From: Actinomycetota bacterium
Lineage (GTDB): Bacteria; Actinomycetota; Actinomycetes; Streptosporangiales; Streptosporangiaceae
DNA: 21,351 bases
Direction: 5' to 3'
Assembly (NCBI GenBank): GCA_003242605.1
Contig: QGUZ01000060.1
Coordinates: forward strand, 1 to 21,351
Part shown: piece by piece, positions 1-8,345 of the stretch
Numbering within the stretch: the stretch's first letter is position 1
Layout: each line of letters begins with the position of its first letter
Notes under the pieces: generated by a model
The model's database searches: none
What the model was told of the DNA's origin: nothing
What the model saw: only the letters and a program-made list of their open reading frames with translations
Program-made: the position numbers and the translations under genes

Positions 1-731
1 AGGGGGGGGGCGGGGGGCCGGCGGGGGGCCCGGGGCGGTGGTCCGGGGTGCGGGGAACCCGGGGGGTCGCCCTGCCTCCAAAACCCCCACGGGGTGTGCC
101 TGCCGTTCGGCCCCCCGGTCCGCGGCCCGCGGCGCACGCGCGCGGGGCCGGGCGGCAGGCCCTCGAGCACCCGCACCGGGCCGTCCCCGCAGCACCCCCC
201 GCGGGCGTGGCCCCGCGCGACCCCGCGCCCCACGGCGACCCGCGCGGGCCCCCGGGCGGGCCCGCGCGGCGCGCCCGCCGCGATCGCCCCCCGCCCCCCG
301 TCCGCGGCCGGCCCGCCGGGCGGCACCCGGCGGCCGGTGCGGCGGGCGTGGGCGAGCTCGGCCCCCGCGACCACCTCGCCGGCGCGGAGCAGGACGGCCG
401 CGCCGGCGCCCTCCGGCAGGCACACCAGGTTCGCGCAGAAGTGCATGCCGTAGATGAAGTACACGTACAGGTGGCCCGGCGGGCCGAACATGACCGCGTT
501 GCGGCGGGTCGGCCCCCGGAAGCTGTGCGACGCCGGGTCCTCACCCGGCAGGCCGTACGCCTCCACCTCGGTGAGCCGTACCGCGACCCGCCCGCCCGGC
601 GAGTCGTGCACGAGGACGCGGCCGAGCAGGTCGGGGGCGACCTCCGCCGGGTGCCGGTCGAAGAACGACCGGTCGAGCGGCCGCCACGAGACGGGGGCCG
701 GTTCCGCGGCCGTGCCGGGACTGCGGGCCAC
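1..731 (-). CDS. mpg: 3-methyladenine DNA glycosylase (AAG/MPG family), 3' end at window edge
   Basis: Base-excision repair enzyme that flips out and removes alkylated purines. I read it from a GTG at 731, 6 bp behind the argH stop, so the two are probably co-transcribed. The N-terminal half is a clear family match: LTEVEAY (residues 53-59, with the catalytic Glu of the ETEAY-type motif), RRNAVMFGPPGHLYVYF (76-92) and YGMHFCANLVC (94-104), then VLLRAGEVV. From about residue 130 the match weakens: RGPAR and PRTG motifs survive, but the rest drifts to Gly, Pro, Arg and Ala, and no stop codon occurs before the edge although the family is usually about 200-220 residues and at least 243 codons are open here. 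The DNA below about position 350 is near 90% G+C with runs of G. In Mycobacterium mpg lies near argH and before tyrS, so tyrS may follow. The family call is secure; the distal third may contain sequence errors. Confidence 0.82.
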   Translation of the reverse strand, partial: MARSPGTAAEPAPVSWRPLDRSFFDRHPAEVAPDLLGRVLVHDSPGGRVAVRLTEVEAYGLPGEDPASHSFRGPTRRNAVMFGPPGHLYVYFIYGMHFCANLVCLPEGAGAAVLLRAGEVVAGAELAHARRTGRRVPPGGPAADGGRGAIAAGAPRGPARGPARVAVGRGVARGHARGGCCGDGPVRVLEGLPPGPARVRRGPRTGGPNGRHTPWGFWRQGDPPGSPHPGPPPRAPRRPPAPP

Positions 732-737
732 CGCGCC

Positions 738-2201
738 TCAGGCGTTGCCGTTCGCCCAGGCGGCCTGGGCGTCGACGACCTCGCGGAGCGCGGCGAGCTG
801 CTCGCGGACCCGGTCGGGCGCGGTGCCGCCGTACGCCTTGCGGGCGGCGAGCGCGCCCGGCACGCTCAGCACCTCGCGCACCCCGGGCAGGTCCGTGCCG
901 TCGACGCCGGCGGCCGGGGCGGAGGTGAAGTGCGGCGACACCTTCGCCAGCTCCTCGCCGGTGAGGTCGGCGAAGTCCTTGTCGTTGACCTGGCAGTACA
1001 CCACCAGGTGGCCGACCGCCTCATGCGCCTCGCGGAACGGCACGCCCTTGCGCACCAGCAGCTCGGCCAGGTCGGTGGCGAGCGCGAAGCCCTCGGGGGC
1101 GCTCTGCTCGAGCCGGGCGGTGTTCACCCGCATGGTGGCGATGAGCCCGGCCATGGCGGGGAGCACGAGCAGCAGGGTGTCGACCGCGTCGAAGACCGGC
1201 TCCTTGTCCTCCTGCAGGTCCCGGTTGTAGGTGAGCGGCAATCCCTTGAGCGTGGTGAGCAGCGACATGAGGTTGCCGATCAGCCGGCCGCTCTTGCCCC
1301 GGGCGAGCTCGGCGACGTCGGGGTTCTTCTTCTGCGGCATGATCGAGGAGCCGGTGGAGTAGGCGTCGTCCATCTCGATCCACCGGAACTCCTGCGAGGC
1401 CCACAGCACGATCTCCTCGCCGAGCCGGGACAGGTGCACGCCGATCATGGCGGCGCAGAACAGGAACTCGGCGGCGAAGTCGCGGTCGGCGACCGCGTCC
1501 ATCGAGTTCGGGGCGGCGGCGGTGAAGCCGAGCTCCTTGGCGACCGCCTGCGGGTCGAGCGGCAGCGACGAGCCGGCGAGGGCGCCGGAGCCGAGCGGGC
1601 TGATCGCGGCGCGCCGGTCCCAGTCGCGCAGCCGGTCGACGTCCCGGGCGAACGCGTGCACATGGGCGAGGAGCTGGTGGCCGAACGACACCGGCTGGGC
1701 GTGCTGCAGGTGGGTCATGCCGGGCGCGGCGGTGTCGGCGTGCTGCTCGGCCTGGTTCATCAGCGCGGTCTCCAGCTCGACGATCCGGGAGACGATGCGC
1801 CGCACGTGGTCGCGCAGGTAGAGCCGCAGGTCGGTGGCGATCTGGTCGTTGCGGCTGCGCCCGGCGCGCAGCTTGCCGCCGAGGGAGCCGAGCCGCTCCA
1901 GCAGGCCGCGCTCGAGCGCGGTGTGCACGTCCTCGTCGGCGACGGTCGGCCGGAACTCGCCGGTCTTGCACGCCTGCTCCAGGTCGTCGAGCGCCTCCAG
2001 CATCCGCCGCAGCTCGTCGTCGGTGAGCAGCCCGGCCCGGTGCAGCACGCGCGCGTGCGCCCGGGAGCCGAGCAGGTCGTACGGCGCCAGCCTCCAGTCG
2101 AACTGCACGCTCACCGACAGCCGCTGGAGCGCGTCGGAGGGGCCGCCCTCGAACCGACCGCCCCACAGCCGCAGCGGCTTGCCGCCGGAGTTGTCCGCCA
2201 C
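738..2201 (-). CDS. argH: Argininosuccinate lyase
   Basis: Last step of arginine synthesis: cleaves argininosuccinate to arginine and fumarate; cytosolic homotetramer of the fumarase/aspartase superfamily. 487 residues, the usual length. RLWGGRF near the N-terminus (11-17) is typical of ArgH, and the superfamily signature GSSIMPQKKNP lies at about residues 284-294, the loop with the catalytic serine. The open frame extends upstream to 2345, but the added residues are low-complexity Arg/Gly/Ala. I chose the GTG at 2201 because AGGAGG lies 6 bases before it and the protein then begins right before the conserved RLWGGRF block. argH is separated from argR by 252 bp, so it probably has its own promoter; mpg follows after 6 bp. 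Confidence 0.97.
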   Translation of the reverse strand: MADNSGGKPLRLWGGRFEGGPSDALQRLSVSVQFDWRLAPYDLLGSRAHARVLHRAGLLTDDELRRMLEALDDLEQACKTGEFRPTVADEDVHTALERGLLERLGSLGGKLRAGRSRNDQIATDLRLYLRDHVRRIVSRIVELETALMNQAEQHADTAAPGMTHLQHAQPVSFGHQLLAHVHAFARDVDRLRDWDRRAAISPLGSGALAGSSLPLDPQAVAKELGFTAAAPNSMDAVADRDFAAEFLFCAAMIGVHLSRLGEEIVLWASQEFRWIEMDDAYSTGSSIMPQKKNPDVAELARGKSGRLIGNLMSLLTTLKGLPLTYNRDLQEDKEPVFDAVDTLLLVLPAMAGLIATMRVNTARLEQSAPEGFALATDLAELLVRKGVPFREAHEAVGHLVVYCQVNDKDFADLTGEELAKVSPHFTSAPAAGVDGTDLPGVREVLSVPGALAARKAYGGTAPDRVREQLAALREVVDAQAAWANGNA

Positions 2202-2453
2202 CCTTCTCCTCCTCACGTCCGGTGCGCCGCACCCGTCGTCACTCCGGGACCCTAGCTCACCCGCGGCACCGGCACGTACCCGGCCGCGGACCCGGCCGCG
2301 CGCACGGCCGCCGCGGAGCGGGACCGGCCCAGGGCACGGCGACAAACAGATATCACACGAGAAACTACAGAAAGTGATCGACGGCAGGGGCGCGACCGCA
2401 CGACGACGGGCCGGCGCACCCGCGGGACGCCGGCCACCGGCAGGGCGGAGCGG
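2202..2453 (-). promoter_or_regulatory. argR-argH intergenic region with an AT-rich island, probable argH promoter
   Basis: 252 bp without a convincing gene, at the place where argG stands in the argCJBDFRGH order. Positions about 2340-2380 are strikingly AT-rich compared with the surroundings (ATATCACACGAGAAACTACA inside it), as expected of a promoter in this genome, and lie about 140-180 bp before argH. I cannot assign a clean -35/-10 pair. No TGCAT-type ARG half-site is visible, unlike in front of argC. The short frames here look like shadows. Confidence 0.4.
2208..2213 (-). promoter_or_regulatory. Ribosome binding site fixing the argH start
   Basis: AGGAGG on the minus strand, 6 bases upstream of the GTG at 2201. 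A full match to the anti-Shine-Dalgarno sequence; it argues against the longer frame that begins at 2345. Confidence 0.8.
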
Positions 2454-2960
2454 TCAGGCGCGCCGGTCCGCCGCCCGCAGCAGCGCCTCGGCCACCGCCT
2501 CCCCGCCCTGCGGGTCGCGGGCGATCACCAGGATCGTGTCGTCGCCCGCCACGGTGCCGAGGATCGACTCCCACCCGGCGTGGTCGATCGCCGAGGCGAG
2601 GAACTGGGCCGCCCCCGGCGGGGTCCGCACGATCACCAGGTTCGCGGACGCCTCGGCGGAGACGAGCAGCTCCTCGGCGATGCGCCGCAGCCGGGCCGCG
2701 GGCGTCTCCGAGGAGCCCACCCGGGCGGGCGGGATGCGGTTCCCGCCCTCGCCCGGGAGCGCGTAGACGAGCGAGCCGTCCTCGGCACGCAGCTTGAGCG
2801 CGCCGAGCTCCTCCAGGTCGCGGGAGAGCGTGGCCTGGGTGACCTCCAGGCCGCTCTCGGCGAGGAGCTTGGCGAGCTCGGGCTGGGACCGGATCGGCTG
2901 CTGCCGCAGCAGCTCCGCGATCCGGGCGTGCCGGGCCGCCTTCGTCGTCGGCATCTTCAC
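2454..2960 (-). CDS. argR: Arginine repressor ArgR
   Basis: Arginine-sensing hexameric repressor of the arginine genes. 168 residues, the normal length. The N-terminal winged helix contains TQATLSRDLEELGALK (41-56, recognition helix SRDLEEL), and the C-terminal arginine-binding/oligomerisation domain has GTVAGDDTI (135-143), with the Asp pair that contacts arginine. Two starts are possible, GTG at 2960 and ATG at 2954; GGAGG at 2971-2967 lies 6 bases before the GTG, so I prefer it. The gene begins 2 bp after the argF stop and is the last gene of the argC-to-argR run, giving feedback control from within the operon. The likely target is the palindrome at 8346-8359. Confidence 0.96.
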   Translation of the reverse strand: MKMPTTKAARHARIAELLRQQPIRSQPELAKLLAESGLEVTQATLSRDLEELGALKLRAEDGSLVYALPGEGGNRIPPARVGSSETPAARLRRIAEELLVSAEASANLVIVRTPPGAAQFLASAIDHAGWESILGTVAGDDTILVIARDPQGGEAVAEALLRAADRRA

Positions 2961-2962
2961 GG

Positions 2963-3919
2963 TCAGCCTCCGGACTGTTCCAGCAGGAACGCCAGCAGGG
3001 CCTTCTGCGCGTGCAGCCGGTTCTCCGCCTGATCCCACACCACGCTCTGCGGTCCGTCGAGCACCTCGGCGGTGATCTCCATGCCGCGGTAGGCGGGCAG
3101 GCAGTGCAGCACGATCGCGTCCGGAGCCGCCACGGCGAGCAGTCCGGCGTTGACCTGGTACGGCCGCAGCGCGGCCACCCGCTCGTCCTTGCCGTCCTGC
3201 CCCATCGACACCCAGGTGTCGGTGGCGATCACGTCCGCCCCCTCGGCCGCGGCCTTGGGGTCGGCGAGCACCTCGACCGAGCCGCCGGTGCGGGCGGCGA
3301 TCGCCGCGGCGTCGGCCACGATCGCCGGGTCCGGCCGGTAGCCGTCCGGGGCGCCGATGCGCACGTGCATGCCGGCGGTCGCGCCGCCGAGCAGGTAGGA
3401 GTGCGCCATGTTGTTGGCGCCGTCGCCGAGGTAGGCGAGCGTTCGCCCGGCGAGGCCGCCCTTGTGCTCCCGGATCGTCTGCAGGTCGGCGAGGATCTGG
3501 CAGGGATGGAACGAGTCGGTGAGCGCGTTGATCACCGGCACCCGGGAGGCGGCGGCCATCGCCTCGATGCGGTCCTGCCCGTAGGTGCGCCACACGATCG
3601 CGGCGACCTGGCGCTCCAGCACCCGCGCGGTGTCCTCGATGGTCTCGCCACGGCCCAGCTGCGACTGACCGGCGTCGATGACGAGCGGCAGCCCGCCCAG
3701 CTCGCCGATGCCGACCGCGAACGAGACGCGGGTGCGGGTGGAGTTCTTGTCGAACAGCACCGCGACGGTGCGCGGGCCCTCGAGCGGGCGGTAACCGAAC
3801 CGGTCCTTCTTCATCGCGTCCGCGAGGTCGAGGACCTGGGCCTGCTCCTGCGGGGTCAGGTCGTCGTCGCGGAGGAAGTGGCGAACCGCCCGGTCGGCGG
3901 TGGTGCCGGGGTGGGTCAT
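2963..3919 (-). CDS. argF: Ornithine carbamoyltransferase
   Basis: Transfers the carbamoyl group from carbamoyl phosphate to ornithine, giving citrulline; cytosolic trimer. 318 residues, typical for the family. Carbamoyl-phosphate-binding STRTR at 60-64, FHPCQ at 137-141, DTWVSMG (234-240, ornithine-binding region) and HCLPA at 272-276 (catalytic Cys and ornithine contact) are all present, so it should be active. The ATG at 3919 overlaps the argD stop as ATGA, indicating translational coupling; AAGGA stands a few bases upstream. Distinguished from aspartate carbamoyltransferase by HCLPA and DTWVSMG. Confidence 0.97.
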   Translation of the reverse strand: MTHPGTTADRAVRHFLRDDDLTPQEQAQVLDLADAMKKDRFGYRPLEGPRTVAVLFDKNSTRTRVSFAVGIGELGGLPLVIDAGQSQLGRGETIEDTARVLERQVAAIVWRTYGQDRIEAMAAASRVPVINALTDSFHPCQILADLQTIREHKGGLAGRTLAYLGDGANNMAHSYLLGGATAGMHVRIGAPDGYRPDPAIVADAAAIAARTGGSVEVLADPKAAAEGADVIATDTWVSMGQDGKDERVAALRPYQVNAGLLAVAAPDAIVLHCLPAYRGMEITAEVLDGPQSVVWDQAENRLHAQKALLAFLLEQSGG

Positions 3920-5130
3920 GACGGGTCCTTGGTGGTCGGGGGCGTGGCCGCCGCGGTGAGGATGGCCGGGAACGCGTCGGTGAAGCCGGTGAGCTGGTCC
4001 AGCGTGGTCACGAGCGGCGGCGCGAGACGCACCGCGTCCGGCTGGACCGCGTTGACGAGGAACCCGGCCGACCGGGCGGCCTCCTCCACCCGCCCGGCCA
4101 CCGGCTCGGTGAGCACGGCGGCGAGCCAGAGGCCGCGGCCGCGCACGCCGCGCAGCAGCGGGTGGTCGATGCCGGCGAGCCCGGTGTGCAGGTGCTCGGC
4201 GGCCCTGGTGGCGTGGGCCAGCAGGTTCTCCTTCTCGATCGTGTCGAGTACGGCGAGGGCGGCGGCGCACGCGACGGGGTTGCCGCCGAACGTGGAGCCG
4301 TGGTCGCCCTTGGCGAAGATCGTACCTGCGGCTCCGAAGCCCACGCACGCACCGATCGGCAGGCCGCCGCCGAGCCCCTTGGCGAGGGTGACGATGTCGG
4401 GCCGGACGTTCTCGGCCTGGTGGGCGAACCAGTGCCCGGTGCGGCCGATGCCCGACTGGATCTCGTCCATGACGAACAGCGCGCCGGTGGCGTCGCAGAT
4501 CTCGCGGGCGGTGCGCAGGTAGCCCTCCGGCGGCGGGACCACGCCGGCCTCGCCGAGGGTGGGCTCGAGGAACACCGCGGCGCACTCGTCGGTGACCGCC
4601 TGCTTGAGCGCGTCGGCGTCGCCGTACGGCACGAACCGCACCTCGACCGGGAACGGGCCGAACGGCTCGCGGATCGACGCCTTGCCGGTGAGCGACAGGG
4701 CGCCGGTGGTGCGGCCGTGGAACCCGTTCTCCGCGGCGACGATGTAGCGGCGGCCGTGCGCCTTGCCGTGCTTGATCACGAGCTTGTAGGCGCACTCGTT
4801 CGCCTCGGTGCCGGAGTTGGTGAGGAACACCCGGCAGTCGCCGCCGAGCAGGGCCCGCAGCCGCTCGGCGAGCAGCACCGACGGCTCGTTGACGAACAGG
4901 TTGCTGGCGTGCGCGATCTTGGACATCTGGGCGGTGACCGCGGCGACCAGCGCGGGGTGGTTGTGGCCGAGCACGTTCACCGCGATGCCGCCGATCAGGT
5001 CGAGGTAGCGGTTGCCGTCGGCGTCCCACACGTACGGGCCCTCGCCGCGCACGAGCGCCACCGGCTGCGGGGCGTACGTCGGCATCAAGGCGGCCTGGTG
5101 CCGGGCCAGCAGGTCTTCGTTCCGGCTCAT
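3916..5130 (-). CDS. argD: Acetylornithine aminotransferase
   Basis: PLP enzyme converting N-acetylglutamate semialdehyde and glutamate to N-acetylornithine and 2-oxoglutarate; in many bacteria also active in lysine synthesis. 404 residues, class III aminotransferase fold. Visible motifs: NSGTEANE (phosphate-binding loop, 105-112), FHGRTTG (137-143), MDEIQSGIGRTG (221-232, with the PLP-nitrogen Asp222) and the Schiff-base lysine in TLAKGLGGGLPIGA (Lys251). The start at 5130 is preceded by AAGGAG, which overlaps the TAA stop of argB, 9 bases separating the two frames. Ornithine aminotransferase or GABA aminotransferase is the alternative by family, but the arg operon position settles it. Confidence 0.97.
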   Translation of the reverse strand: MSRNEDLLARHQAALMPTYAPQPVALVRGEGPYVWDADGNRYLDLIGGIAVNVLGHNHPALVAAVTAQMSKIAHASNLFVNEPSVLLAERLRALLGGDCRVFLTNSGTEANECAYKLVIKHGKAHGRRYIVAAENGFHGRTTGALSLTGKASIREPFGPFPVEVRFVPYGDADALKQAVTDECAAVFLEPTLGEAGVVPPPEGYLRTAREICDATGALFVMDEIQSGIGRTGHWFAHQAENVRPDIVTLAKGLGGGLPIGACVGFGAAGTIFAKGDHGSTFGGNPVACAAALAVLDTIEKENLLAHATRAAEHLHTGLAGIDHPLLRGVRGRGLWLAAVLTEPVAGRVEEAARSAGFLVNAVQPDAVRLAPPLVTTLDQLTGFTDAFPAILTAAATPPTTKDPS

Positions 5131-5139
5131 CTGCGCTCC

Positions 5140-6030
5140 TTACGGCGTGGGCAGCACCATGGTGCCGACGCCCTCGTCGGTGAACACCTCGAGCAGCAGC
5201 GAGTGCGGCATGCGGCCGTCGAGCACGTGCGCCTGCGGCACGCCGCCCCGCACCGCGGTGAGGCAGGCCTCCATCTTCGGGATCATCCCGGAGGAGAGCG
5301 TGGGCAGCAGCTCGGCGAGCTCGTCGGCGGTGATGCGGTCGATCACCTCGCCGCGCTCCCCGTCCGGCGACCAGTCGCGGTAGAGGCCCTCCACGTCGGT
5401 GAGCATGATCAGCTTCTGCGCCTGGAGGGCGACGGCGAGCGCCGCGGCGGCGGTGTCGGCGTTGACGTTGTAGACCGAGCCGTCCGCGCCGCGGGCCACC
5501 GAGGAGACCACCGGGATGCGGCCGTCGTCGAGCAGCGCGCGCACCGCGCCCGGCTCCACCTTGACGATCTCGCCGACCTGGCCGATGTCCACCTTCTCGC
5601 CGTTGACCACGGCGTGCTTGCGCTCGGCGGTGAACAGGTGCGCGTCCTCGCCGGACATGCCCACGGCGAACGGGCCGTGCCGGTTGATCTCCCCGACGAC
5701 CTCGCGGTTCACCTGGCCGACGAGCACCATGCGGACCACCTCCATCGCCTCGGGGGTGGTGACCCGCAGCCCGGCGGTGAACGTCGACTCGATGCCGAGC
5801 CGGTCGAGGTGGGCGTTGATCTGCGGCCCGCCGCCGTGCACGACGACCGGCTTCAGCCCCGCGTAGCGGAGGAAGACGATGTCGTCGGCGAAGCTCTTGC
5901 GCAGCCCCGCGTCGGTCATCGCGTGCCCGCCGTACTTGACCACGACGATCTTGCCGTGGAAGCGCTCCAGCCAGGGCAGGCTCTCGATGAGGACGGCGGC
6001 CTTGTCTACCGGTTTCAGTGCTGAGCTCAT
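5140..6030 (-). CDS. argB: N-acetylglutamate kinase
   Basis: Phosphorylates N-acetylglutamate, in most actinobacteria the arginine-inhibited control step. 296 residues, amino-acid kinase fold. KYGGHAM at 32-38 (catalytic Lys and nucleotide loop), VHGGGPQI at 64-71 (acetylglutamate binding) and the conserved NVNADTAA and LTDVEGLY blocks in the C-terminal half are present. The N-terminal extension before the first beta strand (about 26 residues, AAVLIESLPWLERF) resembles the N-helix found in arginine-sensitive hexameric kinases, so feedback inhibition is likely (inference). The ATG at 6030 overlaps the argJ stop as ATGA. Confidence 0.97.
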   Translation of the reverse strand: MSSALKPVDKAAVLIESLPWLERFHGKIVVVKYGGHAMTDAGLRKSFADDIVFLRYAGLKPVVVHGGGPQINAHLDRLGIESTFTAGLRVTTPEAMEVVRMVLVGQVNREVVGEINRHGPFAVGMSGEDAHLFTAERKHAVVNGEKVDIGQVGEIVKVEPGAVRALLDDGRIPVVSSVARGADGSVYNVNADTAAAALAVALQAQKLIMLTDVEGLYRDWSPDGERGEVIDRITADELAELLPTLSSGMIPKMEACLTAVRGGVPQAHVLDGRMPHSLLLEVFTDEGVGTMVLPTP

Positions 6031-7181
6031 GTGGAGTACGCCGAGTTCTCGTGGACGTACTCGGCGGTGAGATCCGTGGTGTGGATCGTCGCCGAGTGCG
6101 GTCCGGCCGACAGGTCGATGGTGATGGTGACGTCGCGGGGGCGCAGGTCGACCTTGGACCGGTCGTCGCCGGCGGCGCCGCCCCGGCACACCCAGATGCC
6201 GTTGATGGCGACGTTGAGCCGGTCCGGCTCGAACTCCGCGTCGGTGACGCCGACGGCCGCGAGCACCCGGCCCCAGTTGGGGTCCTCGCCGTGGATGGCG
6301 CACTTGAGCAGGTTCGACCGGGCGACCGAGCGGCCCACGGTGACCGCGTCGCGCACGCTCGCCGCGCCGATCACCTCGATCGCGATCGCCTTGGTGGCGC
6401 CCTCGGCGTCCATCACGAGCTGGCGGGCGAGGTCGGCGCAGACCTCGGTGACCTTCGCGGTGAACTCGTCGAGGTCGGGCACGACGCCGGTGGCGCCGCT
6501 GGCGAGCAGCAGCACGGTGTCGTTGGTGGACATGCAGCCGTCGGTGTCCACCCGGTCGAAGGTGACCTCCACCGCCTGGCGCAGCGTGCGGTCGAGCACG
6601 TCGGCGGGCAGGTCGGCGTCGGTGGTGATGACGCTGAGCATGGTGGCGAGGCCGGGGGCGAGCATGCCCGCGCCCTTCGCCATGCCGCCGACCATGTAGC
6701 CGCCCTCGCCCCGGCGGAACGAGATCTTCGAGACGGTGTCGGTGGTGCGGATCGCGTCCGCGGCGGGCAGGCCGCCGTCCCGGGACAGCTGCCCGGCGGC
6801 GAGCTCGATGCCGGCGAGCACCTTGTCCATGGGCAGCCGCTCGCCGATCAGGCCGGTGGAGCAGACCGCGACCTCCCCGGCGGAGTCGCCGAGCACCTCG
6901 GCGACCTTCTCGGCGGTGGCGTGGGTGTCCTGGAAGCCGAGCGCGCCGGTGCAGGCGTTGGCGCCGCCGCTGTTGAGCACGACCGCCTTGACCCGGCCGC
7001 CGCGCAGCACCTGCTGCGACCACAGCACCGGGGCCGCCTTGACGCGGTTGCGGGTGAAGACCCCGGCCGCGGCGCGGGAGGGGCCTTCGTTGACGACGAG
7101 GGCCAGGTCGCGGGCGCCGTTGGCCTTGATGCCGGCGGCGACGCCCGCGGCGACGAAGCCCAATGGTGCGGTGACGCTCAT
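6027..7181 (-). CDS. argJ: Glutamate N-acetyltransferase (ornithine acetyltransferase), autoprocessed
   Basis: Moves the acetyl group from N-acetylornithine to glutamate, recycling it and releasing ornithine; some members also use acetyl-CoA. 384 residues. The protein is made as a precursor that cleaves itself before a threonine, which becomes the nucleophile: KGAGMLAP at 169-176 followed by GLATMLSV, Thr180, so cleavage is expected between Ala179 and Thr180. STGLIGE (108-114, oxyanion-hole region) is also present. The ATG at 7181 is preceded by GAGG at a normal distance. ArgJ implies the cyclic acetyl pathway. A gap of 115 bp to argC contains a short tandem repeat. Confidence 0.97.
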   Translation of the reverse strand: MSVTAPLGFVAAGVAAGIKANGARDLALVVNEGPSRAAAGVFTRNRVKAAPVLWSQQVLRGGRVKAVVLNSGGANACTGALGFQDTHATAEKVAEVLGDSAGEVAVCSTGLIGERLPMDKVLAGIELAAGQLSRDGGLPAADAIRTTDTVSKISFRRGEGGYMVGGMAKGAGMLAPGLATMLSVITTDADLPADVLDRTLRQAVEVTFDRVDTDGCMSTNDTVLLLASGATGVVPDLDEFTAKVTEVCADLARQLVMDAEGATKAIAIEVIGAASVRDAVTVGRSVARSNLLKCAIHGEDPNWGRVLAAVGVTDAEFEPDRLNVAINGIWVCRGGAAGDDRSKVDLRPRDVTITIDLSAGPHSATIHTTDLTAEYVHENSAYST

Positions 7182-7213
7182 CTCGTCCTCTCCTCGATGC
7201 CGGGTGTCACGCC

Positions 7214-7249
7214 GGTGCCAGGGCGGGTACCAGGGCGGGTGCCAGAGCA
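7214..7249. repeat. Three imperfect 12-bp tandem repeats between argC and argJ
   Basis: GGTGCCAGGGCG, GGTACCAGGGCG and GGTGCCAGAGCA stand head to tail, with a weaker fourth copy (GGTGCAGGGCCG, 7251-7262). They fill much of the 115-bp argC-argJ gap, upstream of the argJ ribosome binding site. No function is recognisable; replication slippage or an RNA-level role are both possible. Confidence 0.7.
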
Positions 7250-7296
7250 GGGTGCAGGGCCGGGCCGCCGGTGCGCGGCGGCCGGTCGCGCTTGGG

Positions 7297-8325
7297 TCAC
7301 GGGGCCACTCCAGTGGTCGGCAGGCCGAGTTCTTCGGGGAGCCCGAGGGCGATGTTGGCGCTCTGGATCGCGCCGCCCGCCGTGCCCTTGGTGAGGTTGT
7401 CGATGGCGATGACCGCGACGATGCGGTGCACCCGCTGGTCGAGCGCGACCTGCAGGACCGCGGTGTTGGCGCCGAGGGTCATCGCGGTGGCGGGCCAGGA
7501 GCCCTCCGGGAGCAGGCGCAGGAACGGCTCGTCCTTGACCGCCGCCTGGTACGCCTCGCGCAGCGCGGCCGCGGTGACGCCGGGCCGGGCCGGGGCGGTG
7601 CAGGTGGCGAGGATGCCGCGGCTCATCGGGGCGAGCACCGGGGTGAAGCTCACCGAGACCTTCGTGCCCGCGACGGCGGAGAGGTTCTGCTCCATCTCCG
7701 GGGTGTGCCGGTGCACGCCGCCGACCGCGTACGCGCTCGCCGAGCCCATCACCTCGCTGCCGAGCAGGTGCGGCTTGGGCGACTTGCCGGCGCCGGAGGT
7801 GCCGCTCGCCGCCACCACGACCACCTCGGGCTCGGCGAGGCCGGCGGCGAACGCGGGCATCAGGGCGAGGGTGGCCGCGGTCGGGTAGCAGCCGGGCACG
7901 GCGATACGCCGGGCGCCGCGCAGCACCTCGCGCTGGCCGGGCAGCTCGGGCAGGCCGTACGGCCAGGTGCCGGCGTGCTCCCCGCCGTAGAAGTCGGCCC
8001 ACGCCTGCGGGTCGGCGAGGCGGAAGTCGGCGCCGCAGTCGACGATGAGCACGTCCTCGGGGAGCTCACGTGCGATCGCGGCGGACTGGCCGTGCGGGAG
8101 CGCGAGGAAGACCACGTCGTGCCCGGCGAGGTTCTCGGGCGTGGTCTCGGCGAGCACCCGGTCGGCGAGCGCGGGCAGGTGCAGCTGGTGCTCGCCGAGC
8201 GGGCTGCCGGCGTTCGCGCCCGCGGTGACCGCGCCGATCTCGAACTCGGGGTGGCCGAGCAGCAGCCGAAGCAGCTCACCTCCCGCGTATCCGCTCGCCC
8301 CGGCGACGGCCACACGCCTCGTCAC
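7297..8325 (-). CDS. argC: N-acetyl-gamma-glutamyl-phosphate reductase
   Basis: NADPH-dependent reduction of N-acetylglutamyl phosphate to the semialdehyde. 342 residues. The N-terminal Rossmann motif GASGYAG (9-15) and the catalytic cysteine in VPGCYPTA (Cys146) are clear; the conserved GVHRHTPE segment is near 200. The start is GTG at 8325, with GGAGG 7 bases upstream. First gene of the argC-J-B-D-F-R operon; the upstream region has a promoter-like pair and an ARG-box palindrome, so arginine repression through ArgR is expected. Confidence 0.97.
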   Translation of the reverse strand: MTRRVAVAGASGYAGGELLRLLLGHPEFEIGAVTAGANAGSPLGEHQLHLPALADRVLAETTPENLAGHDVVFLALPHGQSAAIARELPEDVLIVDCGADFRLADPQAWADFYGGEHAGTWPYGLPELPGQREVLRGARRIAVPGCYPTAATLALMPAFAAGLAEPEVVVVAASGTSGAGKSPKPHLLGSEVMGSASAYAVGGVHRHTPEMEQNLSAVAGTKVSVSFTPVLAPMSRGILATCTAPARPGVTAAALREAYQAAVKDEPFLRLLPEGSWPATAMTLGANTAVLQVALDQRVHRIVAVIAIDNLTKGTAGGAIQSANIALGLPEELGLPTTGVAP

Positions 8326-8345
8326 GCGCCCACCTCCAGCACCCC

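Noticed and set aside
48..2255. Open frame of 735 codons on the plus strand opposite argH and mpg
   Set aside because: The antisense strand carries argH with all signature motifs; the plus translation has no recognisable domain and biased composition.
2252..2437. Small minus-strand frame of 61 codons between argR and argH
   Set aside because: No ribosome site, no recognisable motif, Arg/Ser/Val-rich composition; it overlaps the AT-rich promoter-like island.
2961..3593. Longer version of argR starting at 3593
   Set aside because: The extension overlaps argF in another frame and is Arg-rich; a ribosome site marks the GTG at 2960.
4162..6024. Open frame of 620 codons opposite argD and argB
   Set aside because: Same shadow effect; argD and argB are complete on the other strand.
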